A stretch of DNA of 64,000 nucleotides, from positions 3,720,001 through 3,784,000 of the forward strand of contig NZ_CP102332.1 of assembly GCF_024600715.1 (NCBI RefSeq), written 5' to 3'. Both the position numbers and the translations under genes were made by a program. Below, piece by piece: positions 23,504 through 33,212 of the stretch. Each line of letters begins with the position of its first letter. The stretch's first letter is position 1. This stretch comes from Streptomyces changanensis (GTDB lineage Bacteria; Actinomycetota; Actinomycetes; Streptomycetales; Streptomycetaceae). Below the pieces are notes generated by a model. That model worked only from the letters and a program-made list of their open reading frames with translations, did no database searches and was not told the DNA's origin.

Positions 23504-23534
23504 TTGCACCTCACGCCGCGTGAGGTCCCAGGCT
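23504..23534 (+). promoter_or_regulatory. tipA promoter with TipAL-type operator
   Basis: TTGCAC (23504-23509) and CAGGCT (23529-23534) are 19 bases apart, the long spacing used by MerR-type activators. ACCTCACG/CGTGAGGT arms (23508-23515 and 23519-23526) lie in the spacer. This closely resembles the thiostrepton-inducible PtipA of S. lividans. Confidence 0.85.
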
Positions 23535-23565
23535 GGTGGGCGTACCGAGGAAGGAGCGGTGGGCG

Positions 23566-24324
23566 ATGAGCTACTCCGTGGGACAGGTCGCCGGTTTCGC
23601 CGGGGTCACGGTGCGGACCCTGCACCACTACGACGAGATCGGGCTGCTCTGCCCGAGCGGCCGCAGCCGCGCCGGGCACCGGCGCTACGAGGACGATGAC
23701 CTCGACCGGCTGCAGCAGATCCTGTTCTACCGGGAGCTCGGCTTCCCGCTCGACCAGGTCACGGCCCTGCTCGACGATCCGGAGGCCGACCCGCGGGAAC
23801 ACCTGCGGCGCCAGCACTCCCTGCTGACCAGCCGGATCGCCGATCTGCAGAAGATGGCCGAGGCCGTCGAACACGCCATGGAGGCCAGACGGATGGGCAT
23901 CAACCTCACCCCCGAGGAGAAGTTCGAGGTGTTCGGGGACCACGACCCCGACCAGTACGAGGAGGAGACCGAGCAGCGGTGGGGCGACACCGAGGCCTAC
24001 CGCGAGTCCCGGCGCCGCACCGCCCGCTACACCAAGGCGGACTGGCAGCGCATGCAGGACGAGACGAAGGAGTGGGGCGCGCGCTACGCCGCCCTTCTCC
24101 GGGACGGCGGGGAGCCGACCGACGAGCGGGCGATGGACCTCGCGGAGGAGCACCGCCGGCAGATCTGCCGCTGGTACTACGAGTGCCCGCACGAGATGCA
24201 CCGGTGCCTCGGCGACATGTACGTCGCCGACCCGCGCTTCACGTCGTTCTACGAGGCCGTCGCGCCGGGGATGGCCGCGCACCTGCGCGACGCCATCCAC
24301 GCCAACGCCGCCCGCCACGCGTGA
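23566..24324 (+). CDS. tipA: TipA: thiostrepton-responsive MerR-family activator
   Basis: The 252-residue protein aligns along its length with TipAL as known to me. The MerR winged helix (SVGQVAGFAGVTVRTLHHYDEIGLL) and coiled coil fill residues 3-108; the TipAS drug-binding domain follows (GINLTPEEKFEVFGD onward). Cys214 (MHRC) sits at the position reported to bind thiostrepton covalently; Cys207 is also kept. An internal ATG (23893, codon 110) with GGAGG 8 bases upstream can give the short TipAS form, as in S. lividans. The protein activates its own promoter. Confidence 0.96.
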   Translation: MSYSVGQVAGFAGVTVRTLHHYDEIGLLCPSGRSRAGHRRYEDDDLDRLQQILFYRELGFPLDQVTALLDDPEADPREHLRRQHSLLTSRIADLQKMAEAVEHAMEARRMGINLTPEEKFEVFGDHDPDQYEEETEQRWGDTEAYRESRRRTARYTKADWQRMQDETKEWGARYAALLRDGGEPTDERAMDLAEEHRRQICRWYYECPHEMHRCLGDMYVADPRFTSFYEAVAPGMAAHLRDAIHANAARHA

Positions 24325-24607
24325 CGGACACGGCCACGCGTGACGGGTACGGCCGGGCGCGTGTGGTCCGGCACGGGCCGTGACGCGGGGCGCGCGGATC
24401 CGGTCGTCCGGTTGGCGCCGTTCCCGCCCGGGCGGGCTTGCGGAGCCGACCGGACGTGCGCTTGTGCGCCCGGCTGAGGGCAGACCGGTGGCCTGGTGTG
24501 GCCGGCGGGCCTGGTGCGGCCGGTGGGGCGGACGCGGGTCGGGTGCGGGCCGGTGGGCCGGAGGCGGACACCGGGCGCGGGCCGGCCCGCACCCCGCATC
24601 TGGCCCG

Positions 24608-24973
24608 CTACGCGCGCGTGAGGACGACCGCCGTGCCGTACGCGCAGACCTCCGCCCCCGCGCCCGCCGCCTCCGTCACGTCGAAGCGGAACGCGAGGAC
24701 GGCGTTGGCGCCCCGCGCGCGGGCCTGCTCCACGAGCCGTTCCATCGCCTGGTTCCGCGTCTCGACCAACGTCTTGGTCAGGCCCTTCAGCTCCCCGCCG
24801 ACCATGGACTTCAGCCCGGCGCCGACCTGGGTCCCCAGGTGCCGGGACCGTACCGTCAGCCCGAAGACCTCCCCGATGACCTGCTGGACCCGGTGACCGG
24901 GGACGTCGTTGGTCGTGACGACCAGCACGTCGGACTGCGCGGTCTGCCCACCGCCGTAATCGTCGATACTCAT
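24608..24973 (-). CDS. YbjQ/UPF0145-family protein
   Basis: A 121-residue protein with the YbjQ pattern: VLVVTTNDVPGHRVQQVIGEVFGLTV, ETRNQAMERLVEQARARGANAVLAFRFD, then AYGTAVVL. The family forms a pentameric fold with a possible ligand or metal site; function unknown. It is divergent from dedA, and the 283-bp gap to tipA holds no gene. Confidence 0.9.
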   Translation of the reverse strand: MSIDDYGGGQTAQSDVLVVTTNDVPGHRVQQVIGEVFGLTVRSRHLGTQVGAGLKSMVGGELKGLTKTLVETRNQAMERLVEQARARGANAVLAFRFDVTEAAGAGAEVCAYGTAVVLTRA

Positions 24974-25100
24974 AGCGACAGCTTCGGGGCGGATCGACCA
25001 CCGCGCACGCGGAGCCGGCCCGTGGAACCGCCACCACGCCGGGACCGTTGATACTTTTGGGCAGCCGTCCCCCGCCCAACGACCCAGGAGCCCGGAACCC

Positions 25101-25808
25101 GTGATGACCCTTGCGCTAGGCCCGGAGTGGCTCAGCCCGGACTACCTGATCTCCGAGTACGGCCTGCCCGGCATTCTGATCATCGTCTTCGCCGAGTCCG
25201 GTCTCTTCGCCTTCCTCCCGGGCGACTCCCTGCTCTTCACGGCCGGCCTGCTGGTCGCCGAGGGCAGCTACATCCAGCAGCCGCTGTGGCTCGTCTGCAC
25301 GCTGATCGTCGCCGCCGCCATCACCGGCGACCAGGTGGGCTACGCCATCGGCCGGTTCTTCGGACCGAAGCTCTTCAGCCGCCCCAACTCCAAGGTCTTC
25401 AAGAAGGAGAACCTGGACAAGGCGCACGAGTTCGTCGAGAAGTACGGCCCGAAGGCGATCGTCCTGGCGCGTTTCGTGCCCATCATCCGGACGTTCGCGC
25501 CGATCGTCGCGGGCGCCGGCCGGATGAAGTACCGCACGTTCATCGCGTACAACGTCGTCGGCGCCGTGATGTGGGGCGCCGGTGTCACCGTGGCCGGGTA
25601 CTTCCTCGGGCAGATCGGGTTCATCAAGGCGAACATCGAAGCGATCCTCATCCTGATCGTGGTGCTGTCGGTCGTCCCGATCATCATCGAGGTCGTGCGG
25701 GGCCGCTCCCAGGCGAAGAAGGCCGCGGCCGAGTCCCTGGCGGCCGGTGCGGTACCGGCCGACGCCGCCGCGGCCCCCGCGCAGCGCGGTCGCCACGCCC
25801 GGCGCTGA
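25101..25808 (+). CDS. DedA/SNARE-associated family membrane protein
   Basis: A 235-residue multispanning membrane protein. The re-entrant region motifs are FAESGLFAFLPGDSLLF and ARFVPIIRTFAPIVAGAGRM, the DedA signature with the essential Arg. Four to five hydrophobic helices are visible and the tail is Ala-rich and basic. DedA proteins include undecaprenyl-phosphate and phospholipid translocases important for envelope and membrane potential. GTG 25101 is 10 bases from AGGAG; ATG 25104 is equally possible. Confidence 0.92.
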   Translation: MMTLALGPEWLSPDYLISEYGLPGILIIVFAESGLFAFLPGDSLLFTAGLLVAEGSYIQQPLWLVCTLIVAAAITGDQVGYAIGRFFGPKLFSRPNSKVFKKENLDKAHEFVEKYGPKAIVLARFVPIIRTFAPIVAGAGRMKYRTFIAYNVVGAVMWGAGVTVAGYFLGQIGFIKANIEAILILIVVLSVVPIIIEVVRGRSQAKKAAAESLAAGAVPADAAAAPAQRGRHARR

Positions 25809-25816
25809 CCCGCCCC

Positions 25817-25843
25817 GGTGCGGGCCCACCCCCGGCCCGCACC
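25817..25843. terminator. Terminator between convergent dedA and thrE-like genes
   Basis: A 10-bp stem (25817-25826 with 25834-25843) with a 7-base loop begins 8 bases after the dedA stop. Confidence 0.7.
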
Positions 25844-25967
25844 GCGCACCACCGCACCGCGCACCACATCGGCGCCGCCCCGCCAGCGCACACCACCGCA
25901 CCGCCCGCACCCCGCCCCACGCCCCGCCCGCGCGAGCCGGCGCCGGCGTCCCGGGCGGGGTGCGCCG

Positions 25968-27617
25968 TCAAAAGCCCCTCGTCCGCTTGGCCGCGCGGCG
26001 GGAGGCCGCCGAGCCCGGGGCCCGCAGGAACATCCGCGCCAGCTCGCCACCCAGGTTCACGCCGATCGCGATGGCCAGCGCCAGGGCCGCCGCGCGCGCC
26101 AGCGAGGCGAAACCGGCGTCGATGTTGTTCTGCGCGATGTTCAGCACCCCGTAGTACATCGCGGAGCCGGGCAGCAGCGGGCCGATCGCCGCCGTGACGT
26201 ACAGCAGCGACGTCGTCCGCTCGTACCGCGCCATCAGCTGCCCGAACAGTCCCACCAGCCCCGCCGCCAGCGACGTCGCCAGGACCGCCGAGCCCTCGGC
26301 GGTGACCGCGACGGCGCCGAAGACCACCCACGCGACCGCTCCGTTCAGCATCGCCAGCAGCACGGTGGAACGTTGCTGCTGGAGCAGGATCGCGAAGGTC
26401 ATCGACAGGGCCATCGCCGCGATGATCGAGACCACGGGCCGCTCCACGGGCACCACCGTGCCCTCCGGGCTGAGCTTCGCGCCCAGCTGCACGCCCACGT
26501 ACAGCGTGGTCAGCACGCCCACCACGATCGCGACGAAGAAGTACACGACCTCCAGCAGACGCGCCGACGCCGTGATGTAGAAGCCGGTCAGACCGTCCTG
26601 CACCGCCGCGACCAGCGCTCTTCCCGGGATCAGCGCGAACAGCCCACCCGTGATCACCGCGGACGGCCGCAGTCCCGCGTGCAGCAGGCTCACCGTCACG
26701 CCCAGCGCCGCGGGCGGCACGGCGGCCACCGCGAACTGGTAGAACTCCGGCAGCCCGCGCCCCGCCGCCAGCCACGCCAGCCGGTCGCCCAGCATCGCCC
26801 CGGCGGCCGCGATCAGGAAGACGGCGACGCCACCGCCCAGCAGCACCGAGGCCGCCCCGGCGAGCCCGCCCGCCGCGAGGGTGAGCGCCCAGCCGGGGTA
26901 CGGGTGCCGGTTGCGGCGGATCAGCGCCAGCCGCCGGTACGCCTCCTCCAGCGTGACGTCGACGCCCTCCGTGGAGATGTCGGTGACCAGCTGGTAGACG
27001 GCCGTCAGCCGCGTGTAGTCCGTACCGCGCCGCCGCACGATCCGGCTCGCCGTCACCGGGTGGTCCACCAGCGACGGCTGGTACGTGACCGACAGCAGGG
27101 TGAAGGTGACGGTCGGCTCGCAGCGGTCCAGGCCGTACGCGCGGCAGATCGCGTACATCGCCGCCTCGACGTCCTCGGCGCCCTCGCCGCCCGCGAGCAG
27201 CAGCTCGCCGATGCGCAGCGTCAGGTCCAGCACGCGCGGCACGGCCGGGCCGGCGCCCTCCTCGTGCCGCTGCGCCGCCTCCGCCGGGGGCCGCTCGCTC
27301 ACCGGCATCCGCAGCATGGTCCGCATGCGGTCCTGCCAGGGCGCGTCCTTCGACAGCCGGACCGTGGGGGAGCCGGGCGCCGGTGTGTACGCCGGATGGG
27401 CCATGCGCGCGTCGAACGCCGACGGCGGCCTGAAGGCCGACCCCTCGGGCTCGTCCGCGTTCCCGGTCGTCAGCCAGTCGGGCACGGCGAACTCGGAGCT
27501 CGGGTGGTCATCCTCCAGCGGCACCGGCGGTTCCACCCCGGCAGGCGGGGCAAAGGCACTGCGCGCCTCGTCCGACTGCGGTTTGCGGTCGTCCTCCGGA
27601 CCGTGCGGCTCCGCCAC
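25968..27617 (-). CDS. Threonine/serine exporter (ThrE-like, fused halves)
   Basis: A 549-residue protein. A disordered acidic N-terminus of about 140 residues leads to the DUF1212/ThrE soluble and membrane part (LRIGELLLAGGEGAEDVEAAMYAI at about 137). A second ThrE_2/DUF3815 block follows (LVTSLAAGLVGLFGQLMARY, GPLLPGSAMYYG). About ten membrane helices are visible. Single-chain ThrE exports threonine and serine by proton exchange. GTG 27617 fits homologue starts; GTG 27632 upstream is an alternative with an equally weak ribosome site. Confidence 0.9.
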   Translation of the reverse strand: MAEPHGPEDDRKPQSDEARSAFAPPAGVEPPVPLEDDHPSSEFAVPDWLTTGNADEPEGSAFRPPSAFDARMAHPAYTPAPGSPTVRLSKDAPWQDRMRTMLRMPVSERPPAEAAQRHEEGAGPAVPRVLDLTLRIGELLLAGGEGAEDVEAAMYAICRAYGLDRCEPTVTFTLLSVTYQPSLVDHPVTASRIVRRRGTDYTRLTAVYQLVTDISTEGVDVTLEEAYRRLALIRRNRHPYPGWALTLAAGGLAGAASVLLGGGVAVFLIAAAGAMLGDRLAWLAAGRGLPEFYQFAVAAVPPAALGVTVSLLHAGLRPSAVITGGLFALIPGRALVAAVQDGLTGFYITASARLLEVVYFFVAIVVGVLTTLYVGVQLGAKLSPEGTVVPVERPVVSIIAAMALSMTFAILLQQQRSTVLLAMLNGAVAWVVFGAVAVTAEGSAVLATSLAAGLVGLFGQLMARYERTTSLLYVTAAIGPLLPGSAMYYGVLNIAQNNIDAGFASLARAAALALAIAIGVNLGGELARMFLRAPGSAASRRAAKRTRGF

Positions 27618-27861
27618 TGCCCTTGCCCTCACTCCCGTCCGCTGCGCCTCCCGGGACGCACCTGCCCCGGATGACTCGCGGGATACCCGTGTCCTGCGCC
27701 GTGCGCCCAGTATGAGCACGTCAGCGGCGTCCCCACACCGCGGGCCGTGGCCGGTGCCGGACGCGGCGCGGGGGAGCGGGGCCGTACACGCCGCGACGGG
27801 CGGCGCGTCCCCCGGTTCCCAGGGGTCGCGCCGCCCGTCAGCGGATGGTGCGGGGGCTGCC

Positions 27862-28356
27862 TCAGTGGGCGCCGCCCTGCGCCTCCAGGCGCTTGATCGA
27901 GGCCTCGATCTCGGCCTCGGCCTCGGCACGGCCGACCCAGTCGGCGCCCTCGACGGACTTGCCGGGCTCCAGGTCCTTGTAGACCTCGAAGAAGTGCTGG
28001 ATCTCCAGGCGGTCGAACTCCGACACGTGGTGGATGTCGCGCAGGTGCTCCATGCGCGGGTCGGACGCCGGGACGCACAGCAGCTTGTCGTCGCCGCCGG
28101 CCTCGTCGGTCATGCGGAACATGCCGATCGCGCGGCACTTGACCAGCACGCCGGGGAAGGTCGGCTCGTCCAGGATGACCAGGGCGTCCAGCGGGTCGCC
28201 GTCCTCACCCAGGGTGCCCTCGACGAACCCGTAGTCCGCCGGGTAGACGGTCGAGGTGAACAGGTGGCGGTCGAGACGGATGCGACCGGTCTCGTGGTCC
28301 ACCTCGTACTTGTTCCGCGAACCCTTCGGGATCTCGATGCAGACGTCGAACTCCAC
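27862..28356 (-). CDS. ppa: Inorganic pyrophosphatase
   Basis: A 164-residue soluble family I PPase. [20 protein letters not shown] begins the fold, and [23 protein letters not shown] carries the metal-binding Asp cluster; the length is normal. It hydrolyses PPi and pulls biosynthetic reactions. GTG 28356 is chosen because GGAGGAG lies 6-7 bases upstream; the frame extends further but without family similarity. It is divergent from the dacB-like gene. Confidence 0.97.
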   Translation of the reverse strand: MEFDVCIEIPKGSRNKYEVDHETGRIRLDRHLFTSTVYPADYGFVEGTLGEDGDPLDALVILDEPTFPGVLVKCRAIGMFRMTDEAGGDDKLLCVPASDPRMEHLRDIHHVSEFDRLEIQHFFEVYKDLEPGKSVEGADWVGRAEAEAEIEASIKRLEAQGGAH

Positions 28357-28491
28357 GGGTGGCTCCTCCAAGATCAACACAATGTCGGGTCACTGGACCG
28401 CCGTGATCACCGGGGTGCCGTGCTCGTGGCCCAGCTCAGTGGTTAAGTGTCCCTCACGCAACCGAGTGCTCGCGAAAGGGGCTGGTCAGCC

Positions 28492-29967
28492 GTGCCGGAA
28501 CGGAACGTTCTGCGGCTGGCCGCGGGCTCCGCGGCCGCCGGTCTGGCCCTGGCCGCCACGGCGGCGGGTCTCGCCGGCCCCTGGGACGGGGGCCAGCGTA
28601 CGGCCGAACGCCTCCGCGCGTCCGCCCCCGCCGCCACAGGTGGCGCACATCACGGCGCGGGCCCCGGCTCCGGGCACGGCCCCGCCGCCACCCGCCCCGG
28701 GACGGTCCCCGCCCCCGCGCCCAGCGCGCCGGCCGTGCTCGCCCCCCTCGCGGCGCCCCACGGCGCCGGGACCGCGCCACCCGCCCTGGCCGGGATCCTC
28801 GATCCGCTGCTCCGCGCGCCGGGCCTCGGCACCGCGCCCGCCGCCACCGTGGTCGACGTGGCGACCGGGCGCCGGCTGTACGACCGGGGAGGGGCGGCGC
28901 CCATGGTCCCCGCGTCGACCGTCAAGATCGCCACGGCGGCCGCCGCCCTCTCCGCCCTCGGACCCGACCACCGCCTGACCACCACGGTGGTGGCCACGCC
29001 CGACAGCCGGGTGGTCACGCTGGTCGGCGGCGGTGACCCCACTCTCGACGCGCGCCGCCTCCGGGACCTGGCGGTCGGTACGGCGAAGGCGCTCCGCGCC
29101 CGGAAGGCGCCGGCCGCCCCCGCCCTGACCTACGACACCTCGCTCTACCAGGGCCCGGTCCGCCACCCCATCGGCGTCAACGACAACCTCGCCCCGGTCA
29201 CCGCCCTCATGACGGACGCCGCCCGCCTCGACGGCTCGACGTCCGGCCCCGCGCCGCGCGCGCAGGACCCGGCGGGCCGCACGGCCCGGCTCTTCGCCGA
29301 CCTGCTGGCCGAGCAGGGCGTACGGGTCCAGGGGCCGCCCGCCCCCGGCCGCGCGCCCCGGACGGCGAAGCCGGTCGCCACGACCCGGTCGGCCCCGCTC
29401 CCGGCCCTCGTCGAGCGCACCCTGACCGCCAGCGACAACGACCTGGCCGAGGCCCTTGCCCGCGCCACCGCGCGGGCCACCCGCCATCCCGCGAGCTTCG
29501 ACGGCGCCGCCCGCGCCGTCCGCGCCCAGCTGCACCGCCTCGACGTCCCGACGGAGGGGACGGCCCTCGCGGACGGCAGCGGCCTCGACCGCCGCAACCG
29601 CCTCTCCGCCCGCCTCCTCACCACCCTCCTCACCCGGGCCGCCGACCCCGCGCGCCCCGCCCTGCGCCCCGTCCTCACCGGCCTCCCGGTCGGCGGCTTC
29701 ACCGGCACCCTGGAGGGCCGCTACGCCGCCGGCTCGCCCGGTGCGGGTCTCGTCCGCGCCAAGACGGGCACCCTGACCGGCGTCAACGCCCTCGCCGGCA
29801 CCGCCGTGACCGGCGACGGCCGCCTCCTCGCCTTCGCCTTCCTCGCCGCGCGCACGCCGTCGCCGTACGAGGCCCAGCCGGCCCTCGACGCCCTCGCCAC
29901 GGCCCTGACCACCGCCGCCCCGGCCCCCGTCGCGCCCGTCACCCCGACGCCCTCGCCGCGTCCCTGA
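28492..29967 (+). CDS. dacB: D-Ala-D-Ala carboxypeptidase/endopeptidase (PBP4 type)
   Basis: A 491-residue peptidase S13 protein. A membrane-anchoring or signal helix is near residues 8-28, followed by a 60-residue Ala/Gly/Pro linker. The active-site SxxK is PASTVKIA, the second motif SDND and the third AKTGTL. It trims peptidoglycan stem peptides outside the membrane. GTG 28492 has AAAGGGG about 11 bases upstream. The C-terminal Pro/Thr tail is encoded by the same motif that fills the next 780 bases. Confidence 0.92.
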   Translation: MPERNVLRLAAGSAAAGLALAATAAGLAGPWDGGQRTAERLRASAPAATGGAHHGAGPGSGHGPAATRPGTVPAPAPSAPAVLAPLAAPHGAGTAPPALAGILDPLLRAPGLGTAPAATVVDVATGRRLYDRGGAAPMVPASTVKIATAAAALSALGPDHRLTTTVVATPDSRVVTLVGGGDPTLDARRLRDLAVGTAKALRARKAPAAPALTYDTSLYQGPVRHPIGVNDNLAPVTALMTDAARLDGSTSGPAPRAQDPAGRTARLFADLLAEQGVRVQGPPAPGRAPRTAKPVATTRSAPLPALVERTLTASDNDLAEALARATARATRHPASFDGAARAVRAQLHRLDVPTEGTALADGSGLDRRNRLSARLLTTLLTRAADPARPALRPVLTGLPVGGFTGTLEGRYAAGSPGAGLVRAKTGTLTGVNALAGTAVTGDGRLLAFAFLAARTPSPYEAQPALDALATALTTAAPAPVAPVTPTPSPRP

Positions 29968-30750
29968 CCACCGCCGCCCGGCCCGGCGCCGTCGCCGCGG
30001 CTGATCACCGCCGCCCCGGCCCCCGCGCCCGTCACGCCAGCGCCCGTCACGTCGGCGCCCGCCGCCCGCCCTCCCGGTGCCTGTCCCTTCGATGCCCGTC
30101 ACGCCGGCGCCCCGTCGCCCCGCTCCCGTCACCCCGGCGCCCCCACCTGGCGCCGTCGCCGCCGCCTCCGCCCCGTCACCCCGGAGTGCGTCACGTCGGC
30201 GTCCGCCGCCCTCGCTCCCGGCGCCCGTCACCCCCCGGCGCCCGTCACGCCGACGCCCGCCGCCCGCCCTCCCGGTGCCTGTCCCTTCGATGCCCGTCAC
30301 GCCGGAGTGCGTCACGTCGGCGTCCGCCGCCCTCGCTCCCGGCGCCCGTCAGCCCCCGGCGCCCGTCACGCCGACGCCCGCCGCCTCCGCCCCCGTCACC
30401 CCGGCGCCCGTCGCCCCCGCGCCCTTCACCCCCACCCGGCGCCCTCGCCGGGGCCCGTCCCACCGCCGCCCCGGCCCCGGCGCCTGTCGCTCCGGCGTCC
30501 GCCGCGCCCGTCATCCCGGGGCCTGCGGCCCCCGCGCCCGTCACCTCGGCACCCGTCACGCCGATGTCCCCCGCCCCCATCGCCCCGCCGCCCACCACCC
30601 CCGTCACCCCAGCGCCTGTCGTCCCCCGACCGGAGGGTCGCGCCCCGGCCCCCTGGCCGGGGCGGGGACCGGGCACACGGCAGGGATGCGCGGTGCACCC
30701 GAGGCGTCCGCGGCCTCTCCCTCACCGCGCGGACCACGTACGGTTGACGC
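29968..30750. repeat. 780-bp repeat-rich gap (CCCGTCACnCCGGCG motif)
   Basis: The stretch is built from degenerate short units with a GCGCCCGTCAC core. A longer tandem repeat of 121-bp period occurs at 30181-30301 and 30302 to about 30385, and a 50-bp part of it recurs at 30057-30106. All three plus-strand frames are open, so no one frame can be called coding; the dacB frame itself stays open to 30747. No ribosome site or family is seen. It is perhaps decayed or expanded Pro/Ala-tail sequence. Confidence 0.75.
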
Positions 30751-31887
30751 ATGACGAGCATCGGTGGTGCTGCTTCTGCTGGGATGGTCGACTGGAACCT
30801 CGCGGTGGCGACCGCGACACGATTGGCGCGGCCCGGACCCGAGGTGAGCCGCGAGGAGGCCCGGGAGGTCGTCGCCGAGCTGCGGCGGCACGCCAAGGCG
30901 TCCGAGGAGCACGTCCGCGGGTTCACCCGCATGATCCCCGAGGGCCACGAGCCCGAGGACACCCCCGTGCTCGTCGTCGACCGGGCGGGCTGGGTCCGGG
31001 CCAACGTCGCCGGCTTCCGCGAACTCCTCGGCCCCCTCCTGGCGAAGATGTCGGAGCGCCGCTCCGCGACCCCCGGGGGCGCCGTCCTCGGCGCGGTCGG
31101 CGGCAAGGTGACCGGTGTGGAGCTGGGCATGCTCCTGTCGTTCCTCGCCTCCCGCGTCCTCGGCCAGTACGAGACCTTCGCCCCCGCCACCCGTGAGTTC
31201 CCCGCCGGCGAGAACGGCGGCGGCCGGCTGCTCCTCGTCGCGCCGAACATCGTCCACGTCGAGCGGGAGCTGGGCGTGGACCCGCACGACTTCCGCCTCT
31301 GGGTGAGCCTCCACGAGGAGACCCACCGCACCCAGTTCACCGCGGTGCCCTGGCTGCGTGACCACCTCCGCGGTGAGATCCAGTCGTTCCTCAGCGCCAC
31401 CGAGGTCGACCCCATGACCGTGCTGGAACGGCTCCGCGAGGCCGCCCAGGCCTTCACCGGAGCCCGGCCCGAGGGCGACGAGGACGAGGGCGGCCGCTCG
31501 CTGGTCGAGCTCGTCCAGAGTCCCGAGCAGCGCGAGATCCTCGGCCGTCTGACGGCCGTCATGTCGCTCCTCGAAGGCCACGCCGACTACGTGATGGACG
31601 GTGTCGGACCGCAGGTCGTCCCGTCGGTCGCCGAGATCCGTGAGAAGTTCCAGCAGCGTCGTGCCCGCGGGGCCTCCCGCCTGGACCAGGCGCTGCGCAA
31701 GCTCCTCGGGCTGGACGCCAAGCTCCGCCAGTACCGCGACGGCGAGCGGTTCGTCCGCGCCGTCGTCGACGAGGTCGGCATGGACGGTTTCAACCGCGTG
31801 TGGACCTCCCCGAACACCCTCCCCACCAAGGCGGAGATCGCCAAACCGGCGGACTGGGTCGCGCGGGTGCATCGCAAGGGGGAGTGA
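30751..31887 (+). CDS. Zinc-dependent metalloprotease, DUF2342 (F420-biosynthesis-associated) family
   Basis: A 378-residue protein with an HExxH motif (SLHEETHRTQF) near residue 188 and a distal EGHADYVMDG segment supplying a further metal ligand. ENVRGFTRMI-like N-terminal and FNRVWTSPNTLPT C-terminal segments are typical of the DUF2342 family, also annotated as coenzyme F420 biosynthesis associated. The ATG has no ribosome site; TACGGT sits 7 bases upstream, so the mRNA may be leaderless. It precedes tilS-hpt-ftsH as in related genomes. Confidence 0.92.
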   Translation: MTSIGGAASAGMVDWNLAVATATRLARPGPEVSREEAREVVAELRRHAKASEEHVRGFTRMIPEGHEPEDTPVLVVDRAGWVRANVAGFRELLGPLLAKMSERRSATPGGAVLGAVGGKVTGVELGMLLSFLASRVLGQYETFAPATREFPAGENGGGRLLLVAPNIVHVERELGVDPHDFRLWVSLHEETHRTQFTAVPWLRDHLRGEIQSFLSATEVDPMTVLERLREAAQAFTGARPEGDEDEGGRSLVELVQSPEQREILGRLTAVMSLLEGHADYVMDGVGPQVVPSVAEIREKFQQRRARGASRLDQALRKLLGLDAKLRQYRDGERFVRAVVDEVGMDGFNRVWTSPNTLPTKAEIAKPADWVARVHRKGE

Positions 31888-32094
31888 GAACCCGGATCCG
31901 GCCGTCGGCGGACGAACGTCGCTCCTTTCACCCATCCGAGGGACCGTGGGGCTGGGATAGGCGTGCGATGCTCGGGTATCGGCCGTGTTCTGTCACCATC
32001 GACGCACTCTGAGTGACGACTCGAGTGACCGAACCCCCCGTTCCGACCGTTAAGACTCCGACCGAGGCACCCCCAAACACGAAGGACACCGGAC

Positions 32095-33141
32095 ATGGGT
32101 CCCCATCCTGCGGTCGCGGCGATACGCCTGGCGGTTCGCCGCGTACTCCACGACGTACTCAACGAGCTCTCCCGCGACACCGCCGACTCCCCCCCGGCGG
32201 GCGGCCCCGCGCGAACCCGCGCCGACGGGCCCCCGCTCGTCCTGGTCGCCTGCTCCGGCGGCGCCGACTCCATGGCGCTCGCCTCCGCCCTCGCCTTCGA
32301 GGCGCCCAAGCTGGCCGTCCGCGCCGGCGGCATCACCATCGACCACGGCCTCCAGACCGGCTCCGACCTCCGCGCCGCCGAGGTCGCCTCCCGGCTCACC
32401 GCGCTGCGGTTGGACCCGGTCGAGGCCGTCGCCGTCACCGTCGGCCGCGCCGGCGGCCCCGAGGCGGCCGCCCGGGACGCCCGGTACGCCGCACTGGACG
32501 AGGCCGCCGAACGGCTCGGCGCCGCCGCCGTCCTGCTCGGCCACACCCGCGACGACCAGGCGGAGACGGTCCTCCTCGGCCTCGCCCGGGGTTCCGGCAT
32601 CCGGTCCCTGTCCGGCATGGCCGCCGTCTCCGGTTCCGCCGGCCGCTACCGCCGCCCCTTCCTCCAGCTGGACCGCCAGACCGCCCGCAAGGCCTGCCTG
32701 GTCCAGTCGCTGCCGGTCTGGGACGACCCGATGAACGCCGACCCGGCCTACACCCGGTCCCGGCTGCGCCACGAGGGCCTGCCCGCCCTGGAGAAGTCGC
32801 TCGGCAAGGGCGTCGTGGAGGCCCTCGCCCGTACCGCGCAGCTCTGCCGGGACGACGCCGACGCCCTGGACACCTGGGCCGCCGAGGTCGACGCCACCGT
32901 CCGCGACGACGCCGGGCTCCTGGAGTGCGCCAAGCTGTACGCCCTGCCCCCCGCCGTCCGCCGCCGCGTCCTGCGCCGCGCCGCCATCGCCGAAGGCGCC
33001 CCGGCGGGCTCCCTCTTCGCCCGGCACGTCGAGGAACTGGACCGGCTCATCACCGGCTGGCGGGGTCAGGGCGTCATCAATCTGCCCGGCCGCGTCGTCG
33101 CCCGGCGGCAGGGTGGCAGACTGGTCATCCGGCAAGGCTGA
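32095..33141 (+). CDS. tilS: tRNA(Ile)-lysidine synthase
   Basis: A 348-residue N-type ATP pyrophosphatase with the PP-loop [11 protein letters not shown] near residue 53, [20 protein letters not shown], and the [14 protein letters not shown] signature. It makes lysidine at C34 of tRNA-Ile(CAU), an essential change of codon meaning. ATG 32095 has GAAGGACAC upstream. It forms an operon with hpt 71 bases downstream. Confidence 0.96.
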   Translation: MGPHPAVAAIRLAVRRVLHDVLNELSRDTADSPPAGGPARTRADGPPLVLVACSGGADSMALASALAFEAPKLAVRAGGITIDHGLQTGSDLRAAEVASRLTALRLDPVEAVAVTVGRAGGPEAAARDARYAALDEAAERLGAAAVLLGHTRDDQAETVLLGLARGSGIRSLSGMAAVSGSAGRYRRPFLQLDRQTARKACLVQSLPVWDDPMNADPAYTRSRLRHEGLPALEKSLGKGVVEALARTAQLCRDDADALDTWAAEVDATVRDDAGLLECAKLYALPPAVRRRVLRRAAIAEGAPAGSLFARHVEELDRLITGWRGQGVINLPGRVVARRQGGRLVIRQG

Positions 33142-33212
33142 CCGAAAACGGGCCGAGGAGTCGGCCAGGAGGCCGACCAGGCCGATCCAGGCTGACGCAG
33201 GCTGCAACGAAA

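Noticed and set aside
30077..30754. 225-codon Pro/Ala/Arg-rich ORF
   Set aside because: All three plus frames are open in this repeat region, so openness is not evidence; no ribosome site or family.
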